A stretch of DNA of 64,000 bases from Diphasiastrum complanatum (lineage: Eukaryota; Streptophyta; Lycopodiopsida; Lycopodiales; Lycopodiaceae), in contig CM055106.1 of assembly GCA_029204225.1 (NCBI GenBank), forward strand, positions 41,928,368 to 41,992,367, written 5' to 3'. Within the stretch, counting starts at the first letter, position 1. Each line of letters opens with the position of its first letter. Both the position numbers and the translations under genes were made by a program. This document shows positions 50,601 to 61,275 of this stretch, one piece after another. The notes beneath the pieces are model-generated. The model made no database searches. It worked only from the letters and a program-made list of their open reading frames with translations, and was not told where the DNA came from.

Positions 50601-51147
50601 TAGGGTATCGTTGGAAAGCTCTCGACGAGCACTTTTTAACGGTATAATTTACGCCTCTCAATCGGAGCTAGAAAGTTAATACTATTTTTAATGATAATTG
50701 CATATAATACTATGAATAATATTTCATGCTTGCGAGATGCCCCTGAGCCGAATTATAGCATTATTAATGTTAAATTTACACAAGCTAGTTTGCAAACATT
50801 CCACTTATAAATGACTTTTAGGCCATGATGTGGGATGTCACACGTGCCAAAGGCATAGGATACCTTATTCTAAGTCAAATCATTAACCTAGCTTTGGAAT
50901 GATACCTTTGGAATGTGTTTGATTGGGGTGTCTAATCTTGTTGTTTATGGTTAAAGAATAAAGACATTGGATAGAGAGAGACACACACACTCTGTTTCTC
51001 ATCCGATGTTCGATCGGTGAGCAATGCTCTGGCTGTGGTCTTGCTATTTGGAATGTCTTATTCTCTAACAAATTTCTGATATACCCAGATAGAGTCAACT
51101 CTTAATGGTAGCTACTGCTGATCTATCCTCTTCCAAGGTATAGACAA
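47601..51147. repeat. Tandem array of four ~950-bp units with internal hairpin
   Basis: Units start with (aaaataaatt)cattttctgcgcaaatgc at about 47601, 48551, 49500 and 50206; lengths are about 950, 949, 706 and 942 bp. Units 1, 2 and 4 contain an imperfect inverted repeat with arms of about 190 bp (47697-47885 against 47890-48085 in unit 1). It centres on ctctctcagtgagag, and both arms carry ccgattgaga, the ggaaag..ctcgtcga block, ggccggtcaa and atattgctt. Unit 3 lacks about 245 bp covering this hairpin. The right parts of units 2 and 3 are nearly identical. Short conserved frames in the units are by-products of repetition. Confidence 0.9.
49500..50205. repeat. Deleted unit of the array (hairpin lost)
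   Basis: The junction near 49620-49665 reads cgtagttctcgttggaaag, followed by a second gttggaaagttctcg. This joins the start of the left hairpin arm to the end of the right arm. The repeated gttggaaag at the junction suggests slippage or hairpin-mediated deletion. Confidence 0.85.
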
Positions 51148-51700
51148 ACACTATTGATCTACTATTGTTTTAACTAAGTTGAGCCTTTATGCGGAAAAAC
51201 AAATGATAGCTGGTTTCGTAACAAACATTATATAAGCATAATGCATTCAAATATTATACATAGTAGGCATGAGCTAAGAAAAACATCTGTTCGATTATAG
51301 TGATTCCTATAAGCGTTGTTTGGCATACCGCACAATGCATTACCACAAGAGAAACTTTGTCTCTTACGAATAGAATTGATGAGTAGTGCTTACTAGCAAA
51401 TAACTCTACCTATATCTCTCTGTGTCTGACCTTAGAGGTCTGATTAAGTCAGCTCGTCTCGCTTACTAGTGGATGATTTTTGTCCTCACATTCAACACTC
51501 AATCACTTAACCCATCTATCTCTGTGTCTCTATCTGTCAGTCACCTTTTTCTGTGTAACCATCATTCTCCCATTCATCCTCTATATATAGGATAAGAGGA
51601 AGGAAGTGGTCTTTAATATAAATGAATGATTACAAGCACTACTTAACCCACTATCTGCAACATTTAGTTTGTTGTCTGCTTCATCCATGGTGTTAGTCTA
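51148..51700. other. No gene seen; possible LTR of the adjoining copia fragment
   Basis: Lies at the 3' side of the minus-strand copia RNase H. Contains a TATA-like tatatatag near 51585. LTR ends were not identified. Confidence 0.35.
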
Positions 51701-51705
51701 TTCTA

Positions 51706-52380
51706 CTAGTACTTCATTGATCGTGGGTCATAAAGATGCACCAATTTCAGGGCCGCCTTTGTAACTATAGTTGAGCCATTGCGGTTGGGCTTCAGTCGTT
51801 GCTTGGTTGTGGAGCAGTATTGAAGGATCACTTGGCTTGAGAAAACTTTCTCCTGAATGAAATGATACTGGATTTCTGTGTGCTTAGATTTGCCATGAAA
51901 TCTGGGATTCAGCGATAGTGAAATATAGCTCAAGTTGTCACACAAAATGGTGATAGCATTAAACTGAGTGTGATGTAAGTCGTGAAGTAATAACCTAATC
52001 CATACAATTTCTTTTGAAGCTTGACATGCTGTGATGTACTCTGCCTCGGTTGAAAAAAGCGAAACTCATTTCTGCTTTCTTGAGTTCCACAAAATCGGTC
52101 CCCCTACCAAATAGAAACAGAACCCGAAGGTAGATTTTCTAGTAGAGACTGTTTCTCCCCAATGCATCATCTACGTAAAGAGCTATGTGAACTAAATGGG
52201 TACCTATATGCTTGGAATAAATGTTATAGTCAGCTGAATTGTTTGCAAAATTCAATGAGATAAAGTAAGAGTTGATTCTATTGAACCATGCTCTTGCAGC
52301 CTGTTTCAAACCATAGATTGCTTTGTGCAGCTTGCACACTATGTGCTCTTGGCCTTTGACTTCAAATCCTTCCGGTTGGA
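51706..52380 (-). pseudogene. Ty1/copia RT C-terminus and RNase H
   Basis: Minus-strand translation gives QPEGFEVKGQEHIVCKLHKA, YGLKQAARAWFNRINSYF and HIALYVDDALG (catalytic YVDD). After a frameshift come STEAEYITACQASKEIVWIR, CDNLSYISLSLNP and HGKSKHTEIQYHFI (RNase H). Order and motifs are typical copia. The upstream half of RT is missing because the frame stops abruptly at about 52380, where the palindrome cluster begins. Confidence 0.9.
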
Positions 52381-52381
52381 G

Positions 52382-52640
52382 TCTCGACCTATGCTTAGCA
52401 TAGGTCGAGACAAGACTTATGCTCAACATAAGTTCGAGCTCGCTCAGCATAGGTACGAGCTCCAAGCTCGACCTATGCTCACCATAGGTCGAGCGATAAC
52501 TTATGCTGAGCATAATTCTTGTTGCGACATAGGTCGAGACAAAATCTTTTTTAAGCATGGGTTGAGGCAGGTTTTATGCTTAGCATGGGCTTGTGCTTGC
52601 AAAACCCCTCGCTACACCTATGCTCAACATAGGTTTGTCA
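52382..52640. repeat. Cluster of short palindromes with a TATGCTnAGCATA core
   Basis: At least five inverted repeats stand in 250 bp. 52382-52410 has 14-bp perfect arms (tctcgacctatgct / agcataggtcgaga) around one base. 52415-52433 is acttatg...cataagt. 52466-52494 has 12-bp arms (gctcgacctatg / cataggtcgagc). 52501-52515 is ttatgct-g-agcataa. 52616-52634 is acctatg...cataggt. Related half-sites appear near 52530, 52575 and 53176-53207. Most share a central ctNa(a/g/c)cat loop. Confidence 0.9.
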
Positions 52641-53316
52641 ATAAATAATTTAAAAAGCCAAATGAGAAATAGAAATTTATGAAAAACAAGCTTTATCTCG
52701 TAGCAAGAACGTAAATGGAGGTCCCTCAATCTTTGCTGGGCATAGAGGATGGTCGAAGCATATGCTAAGATCAATAGAAAGGAAAGGCGACGAATAACGA
52801 GGGCTCCAGAGTGCAAGCTGAGATAACCAATGGGCAAAGGTGACTTATGTCGGGCGAAGCACCCTTAAATACTTTTTGGGCTGTGGGTACATCCCTTGCT
52901 GAGTGGGTGGTTTGGACCATAGTGGGTAGGTGTCGTGCTGACAAACCTTAGTGCGTTGCTGAAAGCCTAACCCTAACCCTAACACTAACCCTAACTGTAC
53001 CTTGATTGTGACTTCGACCCTAAATCTCGAAGACTACTGAAGAAAGAGTTACTAGAATGAAACTCAGTGTCTACTCTTGGCTTGAAATATTTGATTTTGC
53101 TCTGATATTTGTGGTCCTATGTTTTCTATGCATTTTGGCATACCTCCAATCAGTGAAATGGCCAGCATTGCTTTCCATGCCAAGCATAGCTTCCCATGCT
53201 TAGCATAGAATTAATTTTGGAATTTCTTGTTTGTTTGTTGTTACTTTGTTTTTGCATGTTTTGACCGTAAATGTAATATTTCAATTATCTTGCATCTCTT
53301 AGTTGTGAGCTAGTAT
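52641..53316. repeat. Intergenic DNA with a short telomere-like tract
   Basis: 52966-52996 consists of CCCTAA-type units (cctaaccctaaccctaacac then taaccctaact), with one altered unit. The rest shows no gene. A further ccatgcttagcatag-type half palindrome occurs at about 53193-53207. Confidence 0.7.
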
Positions 53317-54222
53317 TTGACTATTTTTCCAATGAAAAGCTCATCTTCTTTAATTCTTCCCGCTCCAACTTACTTTGATGTAGTTTCTACTAGTTCTTTG
53401 TCTGACATTAAAGCTACAACTGTGTACCATGAAATGACTCTAGGCTCAATTCAAGTTTGTACTAGCTCTTCATCTCTGTGTCTCATGAATTCTCAAACAG
53501 TGTACTATTCTCCCTCCGATGAGAATTGCAGCGGTTCAGAAACAAGCGAGCACTCAGTTACTGATTCAAGTCAGTGTACAATCCCACGTCAAGGAACTCG
53601 TTCTTTAAATAGGGCAAGACATACACGAGGAACCATTAGATCCAATGTTATGAAATAAAAAATATCAATATTTTTTAATGTAGAAGATATTTCTGATAGC
53701 ACAGAGTCTTCTGGTGAAAATCAAGGAGATGATGCAGTTGACATTCGAGAAGCACACGTACGAGTTATAGCTTCAATATTAACAGAGTTGTTAGGTGCTA
53801 ATGTACCAAGTTCTTCTTACAGAGCAAAATCCAAGGGCCAAGACAAGTTTTGAAAGAATTTACAAGCAAGTCGTGAAATGACGGGGCATCAAAATCAGTT
53901 GCTCGAACTTCAAGAAATTTGTAAAGTCAGAAACATAGGTTGTTGTGTTTTCTCATATCTACAAAAGTTAAGCTTTGTTGAAATTCAGGCAAACTCGAAC
54001 AAAGTTTTTTCAAAGACAAAAAATGATCAAAATTATTATCTTCAAATAAATTTATTTTCATTGGCTATCCTGAACATAAAGCTTTGCAAAGTTTATGATC
54101 CATCCACCAATGTAGTATTTGTCTCTAGGGATGTAATCTTTCAAGAGCATACATACTATAATTTCAAACAACCATCGATAAACGATGCCGTGTCATTTCA
54201 TTCTAAACGCAAAATCATTTGA
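53317..54222 (+). pseudogene. Unrecognised frame ending in copia integrase remnant
   Basis: Plus-strand frames at 53317-53658, about 53659-53850 and 53878-54222 are nearly continuous and Ser-rich (SPSDENCSGSETSEHS). Near 54085-54150 the last one reads KVYDPSTNVVFVSRDVIF, a copia integrase C-terminal signature (YDP..k.vf.SRDV.F). The upstream part does not look like copia and is unidentified; this is probably a composite of two fragments. Confidence 0.5.
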
Positions 54223-54571
54223 AATGGGTCAAAATCCTAAAAAAGAGTAATGAAATTTCAATTTTTTTAATTTTTGCCCAAAAACTTGATTTTTCATGGA
54301 AAATTTTTGGAAAATCACAAAACATTCTTGCAAAATATAAGCATTTTGGCCAAAAACAGATCAATATATCATGTCCAAAAAAATTAAATTTTCCAATAAA
54401 ACTTTCAAAATTAAAAATATTCAAAGTGAACAAAATATTGACAAACAATTATGATATTTTAATAGTCTAAATTGAATCTCATAAAATAACTCACATAATA
54501 CATTTGAAGCCAACTATGCTAACTGCACAAATGTTGAAACACTAAAATTAATTTTCATATTAATTTTTTTT
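54223..54571. other. No gene seen; A/T-rich low complexity
   Basis: Runs of T and A with repeated ttttggaaaa- and ttttggccaaaa-like phrases. No coding motif. Confidence 0.5.
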
Positions 54572-56483
54572 TTACAATTTAAATTCCAAGGAATTCCCAC
54601 TAACTCCTCTTAAGTCACTGCTTGAAATATTATCAAGGCTCTTCTTTTCAGCTGAAGAAATTGATGACCCATCTTCTTCATTAGAGTCTATCGACAAATT
54701 CTCATCCGAATCAGCATCCAATGTCGAGAGAAAATTGTTTATTGTGGCTTTGCTACGTTGAAACCGAGTCAAAGATGGTTGTGCACTTAGCCCAAGTCGT
54801 TCTTGTAAAATAGATATTGTGGACTTTCATAAATGGTTCGTCATTGTTAACTCCAAATTAAATGCAAGCACATCCACATCTTCAAGATGTATGTCATCGA
54901 CTCTAGGTTGGTTCTTTGTTGCACATTTTCGCTTGTCTCTTGGATCTAATTGCAACAATTTTAGCTCGTACCTTTCCAAGAAAGCATTTGTTGAAATGGT
55001 ACGCATCCAATGCACATACAATCTTGGTGTCGTTGCTCTGAATGAAGGCAATCACTTTAGCAATCCCAAATGGATGACTTTCACTATTAAGTGCAATGAG
55101 ATTCCCGACCTTTAATTCATTGAAGTTACCAGACCATTTAGCCTTGGCAACATTTATAATTCATTGACTTTTTCTTGAACCCAAATAAATTTCAAAAGAA
55201 AGTTTAAAGACTCAGTCTGTTCTGGAACAACAGAGGAATCAACGGTCGTCGTTGGAATTGAAGATTTGGTTGGCCACTGAAATTCTTCAGACAAGTTTGA
55301 GTCTCCCAAATCAAGCAAACGTATTTTTGCTTCTCAAAAAAGTTCGTCCACCAATGTCGATCAAACTCGTCAAAACATTGGTATGTTGTCTGAATGGTTG
55401 TTTCCAAAAAGTTTAACGCCGCAAATGGATCGACTGGCCTCCAAGACAGAAAGGTGCAGACTTAACTTGAGAAGAAGACACAAATTGTAAAAAATTGACT
55501 CCTTCAAAAGGTAGCCATGCCACTGAGTTAGAGAATTGCTTTCCCCACAATAATGTGATGCCAACAACATTATTGGCAATTTTGAACTGATGTTGAAAAG
55601 TCATTTATTGGTGCAATGCAATGTCCTTCCGACGTTTTGATGTAATCTCTAAAATCATATGTGAAACGCAATAAACCCACATTTGGTGTAGGGGTGTACA
55701 AGTCCTCGATAATACTCTATAAGACTGGTAAAGAAAAGGCTTTTTTTGCGTCTTAGCTTTTTCAAGAAACAACTGAACATTTGGTCAATTTGATCTTGAG
55801 TGTGACCCACCAGTAAAAATCCTATTTTGATTTTTTCAAAAATTTTCAGAGGGACTAACATTGATAAATATGCCAGCACTATTTGATTTTTATTTTCTCT
55901 GGCAGTATTATCAAGTTGCAAGTAGAGAATCTCAGGAAGACTATTACCAGATTCAAGTATTATTTTGTGAATTATGGTAATGGTCAAGTTTGGATCATTT
56001 CAAACATTTGGATAGTTGAAATACACTTTAGACTGCAAAGTGTTGTTGAATATAAGAGCACCAATCAAATGAACTTGAATAAAATCAGCTTCGTTTAAAT
56101 CTTACAAAATGTGACATTAGTGTTTTCTTTTGATCCATCCCATCAATTACGAGTACCCAAATACTTTTGAGAAAACTCCAAACACTTTTTTCGGTGTTTT
56201 GCAAGCTTTTGTCTTTCTATTGTATGTTGCTCTTTGTGGATTTGAAGTGACTTGGTAATGTCTGCTAAAAAAATCACAAAAAAAAGTAATTGGAAGCGCA
56301 AAAGAAAGTTAATTTAATGAGTGAAACAAATTTAAATAGCAAATACATTTTTCTTGGGACGTTTTTGCTTGTTTTCTAAGTGTTTTTAATTGCTCACAAA
56401 TAGTACAAACAGACATTCGAGATTTTTTTGGAATTTTTACTAGACCAAAATCTCTTTTCCACAGCTTCACGAAATAAAATAAC
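54572..56483 (-). pseudogene. DUF7869-like transposon gene, interrupted
   Basis: Minus-strand pieces in order are: WKRDFGLVKIPKKSRMSVC and CTICEQLKTLRKQAKTSQEK (56470-56340); RQKLAKHRKKCLEFSQKYLG then LVIDGMDQKKTLMSHFVRFK (56230-56090); LPEILYLQLDNTARENKNQI and FLLVGHTQDQIDQMFS (55940-55740). An acidic C-terminal part follows (DADSDENLSIDSNEEDG, 54720-54670). The IDGMDQ, LQLDN..ENKN and GHT..D.DQ.FS blocks are characteristic of DUF7869-type proteins; the conserved acidic residues suggest a nuclease fold (inference). Many stops. The 5' end is cut at about 56483 by a gypsy fragment. Confidence 0.7.
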
Positions 56484-57443
56484 TTAGATGTGTTGGTGGC
56501 CAACGATTCATAAGGATACGGAGGAATACTTGAAAAAGTGCGATGTGTGCCAAAGGGCGAGGAGACCAACGAGATTGAATTATGACCTACTGCACCCAGT
56601 CTTAGCCCAAGCACCATTCGAAAAGTGGGACAAGGAGTTCTCAGACTCGATACATAATCGTAGCCATAGACTATCTCACCAAGTGGGTCGAAGACAAGCT
56701 GTAAGAGTAGCCGATGCTAGGACCACTGCCAAGTTCCTTCATGAAAATATCATTGTGCACTTCGGATGTCCGGTGGAGCTAGTCAGCGATCGTGGGAGTC
56801 ATTTCATCAATGAGACCATCAAGGTCTTGTTGGAGGAATTCTTCATGATCCATAGAACCAGTACGCCTTATTACCCTCGTGATAATGGGCAAGCATAATC
56901 ATCCAATAAGATCCCGTGTAGCGTGCTCACGAAAATTGTTGAAGCTAGCAAATCAGATTGGGAACATAAGTTGCATGCTGCTCTATGGGCATTCAGGACA
57001 GCATATAAGGGAAGCACTGATCAAACACCTTTTCAATTGGTATATGGTCAGGATGCTGTAATGCCAGTAGAGTTTCTAGTTTCTTCATTAAGGATTGCTA
57101 CAATGCAACGTCTGAATGAATCCAAATCTCTACAACTACGCCACGAAACTATGCATAAGCCCTATGAAACATGCTTACTAGTGGTTCATGTACTGGCTGC
57201 TGAAAAGGAAAGACGAAAAGCATGGCATAATCACAGGTTACAAAAGAAGGATCTTTGCTTCGAAGATCTGATCCTGATGTATAAAACCAAGGCAATCAAA
57301 GGAAAAGTAAAATTCACAAGCAAAGGTCCTTATCGGATCAAGGAAATTCTTAATCATGGAACTACGAATTTATAGAAGCTAGATGGGACACCGTTCGATA
57401 CACCCATCAATGGTAGCTGGTTGCAGAAGTACTGGCCACCATA
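56484..57443 (+). pseudogene. Ty3/gypsy integrase fragment (Tat/Athila-like)
   Basis: Reads WWPTIHKDTEEYLKKCDVCQ (zinc-binding end), the central catalytic region with VELVSDRGSHFINE, TPYYPRDNGQA followed by a stop where Glu is usual, then WEHKLHAALWAFRTAYKGST and TPFQLVYGQDAVMPVEF. It ends GTPFDTPINGSWLQKYWPP with a stop at 57441. YYP..NGQA and LVYG..AVMP.EF point to the Tat/Athila group of plant gypsy elements. A frameshift lies between the two catalytic Asp regions. No RT precedes it. Confidence 0.85.
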
Positions 57444-58960
57444 GTAAGATAGATCCAGATTGGTGGTGGCACGATACGAAAATCTATTTTGATAGACCAT
57501 CACCACTAGATCTAGGAAGATCAAGCCAAATCAAACTAGATCCATCAAGATTCGGCCAGATCTGGCAAGATATGAAAAATACATCAGAATTCAAATGGGA
57601 TCTAGATCCAGATGGGATTAAACAGGAAGCAGGTCATTAGATTATGCCATTAAGCCCCCTTTTTTTGCAGATCAGAGACCTCGATCTCAGTAAGTATGGC
57701 AAATTGAGGGCAAAAATTCACCAAAGACTGATGGATCTGTCACCGGATGTCCATCAAAACTTCTAGAGAACTACCAACAGTCAAATCAAGCATGGATGAA
57801 GCTGATTACCAGTTTGTAAAAGTTAAAAATCAGAAAATCTCAAGATCTCGTCAAAAAACACTCTAAAAGAGCACTTTTTTCATGATTTTTGGAGATCCCC
57901 TGGGAGATAGCTCTTGAAACTTGGACAGTCACTAGATCTAACCCAGATTGCATCCATAAAAATCTTTGCAAGAGTTCCTGATGGAGGAAAGCAATGAAAT
58001 TGAGCATTTGAGCTAACCTCCATCTCATCTCTCTCTCTTTCTCTCGTCTCCTTCTTCTTCCTCTTCTATTCTATCCTCTCTCTTCACACAAAATCATGAT
58101 GAAGCTAGTTAGGGGAGTAGAGCTAGTGTGAGTAGTGCTAGTGGAGGTAGAGTTAGATGCAAAATAGGAAACTAACTAGAAATAGCATCTATGCATAGTT
58201 AGGTGCCTATCTAGTGAACTAACCCTTGTTGAATGACGGGAGGGCTATACTACGCAAGATCTTCGACCCTACAAATCCACAACAAAATAGCTTACCCTTT
58301 CTCTCTCTCCCTTTATCTCTCATAAAAAGTATAACTACACACAATCCCAATAACATTCAGATCCAACAATTAGCAAATCCAAAGAAAGCATGAGAGTTGG
58401 AGAAAAAGTGATAGAGAGAGCAAGGACATTCATCAATCCATTCCTGAAGAGAACCAATCTGCTTATTGAAATGAGAAAATGAACATGAGGAGCAACTCGA
58501 GTTGGTTCCTTTTTATAGTAGAGAGGAGGACCCTGGCCTCTGAATCCTATTGGTCCATTTCTGCCTCCCTAATTATTCAAATTTAAAAAAGAGTGAGAAC
58601 CATCCAAATTGGAGGGAAACCCAACTTTATTCACTAACTTGACATTTATGCCCTGCGACATTAAAAGTCCCGCAAAAAGGCCTAAAGTCCTTTTATTGAC
58701 TTCCTAATTAATCAATCTCTATGTGATCATCGGGTTGGACTTACACACGTAGGGTGCCAAATCCCTCTCACTTATTAACTAGGGTTAGGATTGCCTTGGG
58801 ATTTGCAAACCCTCCAACAATCTATTTTGATCTAACCATAGTTAGAGTAACATATATGATTTATGAAAGACCGCCAACATTTATTACAAATTTGGTTTTT
58901 TATTTTCATACTGATTCATCTACATTTTGTTTCAGACTCTGTTGTTCATCTTCTTTTAGT
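57444..58960. other. No gene seen; probable gypsy 3' non-coding and LTR DNA
   Basis: Follows the integrase stop. Rich in gatctag/agatc phrases (57450-57620) and ctctctc stretches (58020-58080). Frames are short and featureless. LTR ends were not defined. Confidence 0.4.
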
Positions 58961-58966
58961 CTTGCA

Positions 58967-59731
58967 ATGGCTTCCGAAAGTCGTAGACCACGAAGCGATA
59001 TTGTCTTAGTTTCTGTTTGTAATGAAAAAGACTCTAATGGCTCTTGGATACCATGTATCTATAGAAAATTTCACTGGGTTCTCATGCATCCCTCATGAAG
59101 AGGTGTTTTTGGTAAAAAGAGAAAATCAAATATGGATTATAGGAATTTTTAGAAAGGTAGAATTTTACACTTCAAAGTTTCACTCGGTGGTCGATCCATT
59201 TCAGAGGTCTTGGTTCAACATGTCTACATACATAAGGAAATTAGAGTGGAAGGCATAAGTTCAAATGACAGACTCGCGATTGTAAGCTTTGGAGAATTTT
59301 TTGCTTTCAACTTTGGATTAATCATTTAGATGTGTATTTGAGTATTTAACTGACATATAGTTTTATGGGTTTGTGCAGATTTGTATCCATCAAGCATAAT
59401 CGAATGGCAACCTATACAATCCCTTGTTGGCATCATGGACATTATTCATTCTGATATTGGTCTTCTGCACTACAAGAACCACTCCACGAGATCACTTTTG
59501 GATTCTTGTATTTTCTTCTATGATTCATTTTACACACCATCCAGTTTAGGTGAAAATTTAGAGGCGATTTCATTACCCTCTTTCTCAAGTGAAAAATGGA
59601 TTCCTCTAGATTCCACCATAGTAGAGAGCTTCCGATCAAGGTTTTTTATGGACATTCAAAACCATATGAAATGTAACACACAGGTTCAAAAAATAATAGA
59701 TTGCACTGGTCTCTGCCTTTTGCAATATTAG
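58967..59731 (+). pseudogene. Unknown gene family (SVCNEKD motif), fullest copy
   Basis: From ATG at 58967 the frame reads RRPRSDIVLVSVCNEKD and GSWIP. One frameshift later come SIENFTGFSCIPHEEVFLVK, IWIIGIFRKVEFYTSKFHS and FQRSWFNMSTYIRKLEW. A second shift gives ISSNDRLAIVSFGEFFAFNF. A probable intron ends at a tgtgcag acceptor (about 59379), followed by YPSSIIEWQPIQSLVGIMDI, FYDSFYTPS and KWIPLDSTIVESFRSRFFMD to a TAG stop. About 250 residues in all. Partial relatives lie at 23178-23384 (-) and 30405-30720 (+). I do not recognise the family. Confidence 0.5.
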
Positions 59732-59859
59732 TAGATTTTTTTGCTTAATGTAATATTTGTAGAACAGTGAAAATGTTTATTTGTAATGTTTATTTGTAGT
59801 GAAAATGTTTATTTGTAGTAGCGCCTCGATGCTCTCTCTTTCTCTCGTTCTTTCTAGCC

Positions 59860-60108
59860 TTGTGGTGTCTCCTTTCTCTCTTTGATGGCAGCTATAGTGC
59901 GACTATGGCAAGAACTGCCTTTTTTCCTATTTCAAAAAAATTCTTAGGGTTTTGTGGAATCAATGCACGTGTGACATTTTGGAGTTCTATGTTTTTTGCC
60001 TTGTGCATGGCTTTTTTGGTGCTTATTGTTGATTTGGTGCATGTTACCAAAAGGACAGCAGTTGAGAAATTGCATGAATGTCCAATCAATGCTTTGCATG
60101 CCAGTTGA
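59860..60108 (+). other. Short open frame with membrane-like segment, unrecognised
   Basis: An 82-residue frame contains FWSSMFFALCMAFLVLIVDL, a plausible membrane span. No relative or promoter evidence; it may be chance coding in repeat DNA. Confidence 0.15.
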
Positions 60109-60202
60109 CCGAGGGTTTTTTAGGGCTTGACAAGTGGTAATTTTTAAGTTGGTTCCAAATTTTGTTTCGAAATCAATTCGAAAATTTTAGTTACAAGCAC
60201 CC

Positions 60203-61275
60203 AGTTAGTGGAACTTTGGTTTCTTGGTGATCGGTAGTCAATGTTGTAACCTTGTCGTTTTGAAGGTAGCTTCCCGGTCTTGGCAGGAGGAATTTACTTT
60301 TTTCTTCTCCATGGGCATGCATGAGGCCTTATCAACTTGATAGTCACCTGTAAGCCTAGTTTTTTGAGAGCTTAATACTATTGTTTTATGTCAAGTTGTA
60401 ATAATCAGTCTAAATTTTGTGAAACCGATCTTGACAAAATAATGGTAGTGGTTTGATTCTCTAGGCAAGTACCCAATTAGTGAAAATTTTGAGTCCCTGG
60501 TACTGTGCTTTTTATCGATTTAACTCTAGAATACGATACTTCCCAGTAAATTGAGTTAAATGGTATCTTTAGGATTCTTCCTTTTTGACTTCGGTGTTGT
60601 ATCGATAGGTTATCCTAAAAGATTTTAATCTTTAGGATTGAGGAAATTAAAGCTTTTCAAATACTTGTTAAAGTGAATAAGTGAAATAAGGTCATAATTT
60701 TTGAGAAGTAGCTCTATATTCGATTAAAACACGTATATTGAATATTGTAAAGAGTACTCAGATCCAAATATTATTGATTTCCATTGATTTCAGGCAACTT
60801 TAACGAAGTAATGGAGTTGGTGTGGTCAAAAGAGAAGTAGCCTAGCATTTACTTGTGTCTAAGTAATTTTTGGGGACCTTTGCTAAAAGAATTTTCGGGT
60901 GACCGAAAAATATGAGGAAGAAAATGAGACACCTGAGTAGGTAAATGTGATAGTGTTGTGTAATTTGGATTGGTTATGAATCTCTATAAGGAAATTGCAT
61001 AAAGTTAAATATGTATAGGACTATGAGTTGACCCTATTTGTTATTGGAAATTGTGACATGAAATGAGAATGACACTTGGGTCACATTTGTACTGTAAAAC
61101 ACCTTATTCCTAAAATTTGTAACTCTCAGATGGTAGGATTTCGGGAGTATAGTACCAACCAGATGGGTTATTTTATGTGACAGTAAAGCCATGTGCAGAT
61201 TCTTGTTAAATCACAATTTTGAACTGGATTATTGCGATCCATTAGGAACAAATTTGGGGGTACTCAGGTAACGAT
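60203..61275 (+). repeat. Non-coding LTR-element internal region, copy 2
   Basis: Matches 20770-21908 read on the minus strand, in the same order: atcaacttga, tgtcaagttgtaa, ttgacaaaataatgg, ggtactgtgctttttatcga, aacttta, gaaattgtgacatgaaatga and ttaggaacaaattt. The LTR that precedes copy 1 is absent here. Confidence 0.75.

Noticed and set aside
47731-51098. Repeated 63- and 71-codon frames in the tandem array as a gene family
   Set aside because: They recur only because the units are tandem copies; one spans a hairpin arm and neither has protein motifs.
47601-51147. CRISPR-like or other spacer array
   Set aside because: Units are ~950 bp with no short repeat-spacer structure; the context is a plant nuclear genome.
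59466-59480. CACTACAAGAA-like sequence as a CACTA terminal repeat
   Set aside because: It lies inside a conserved coding block (LHYKNHSTR) and has no inverted partner.
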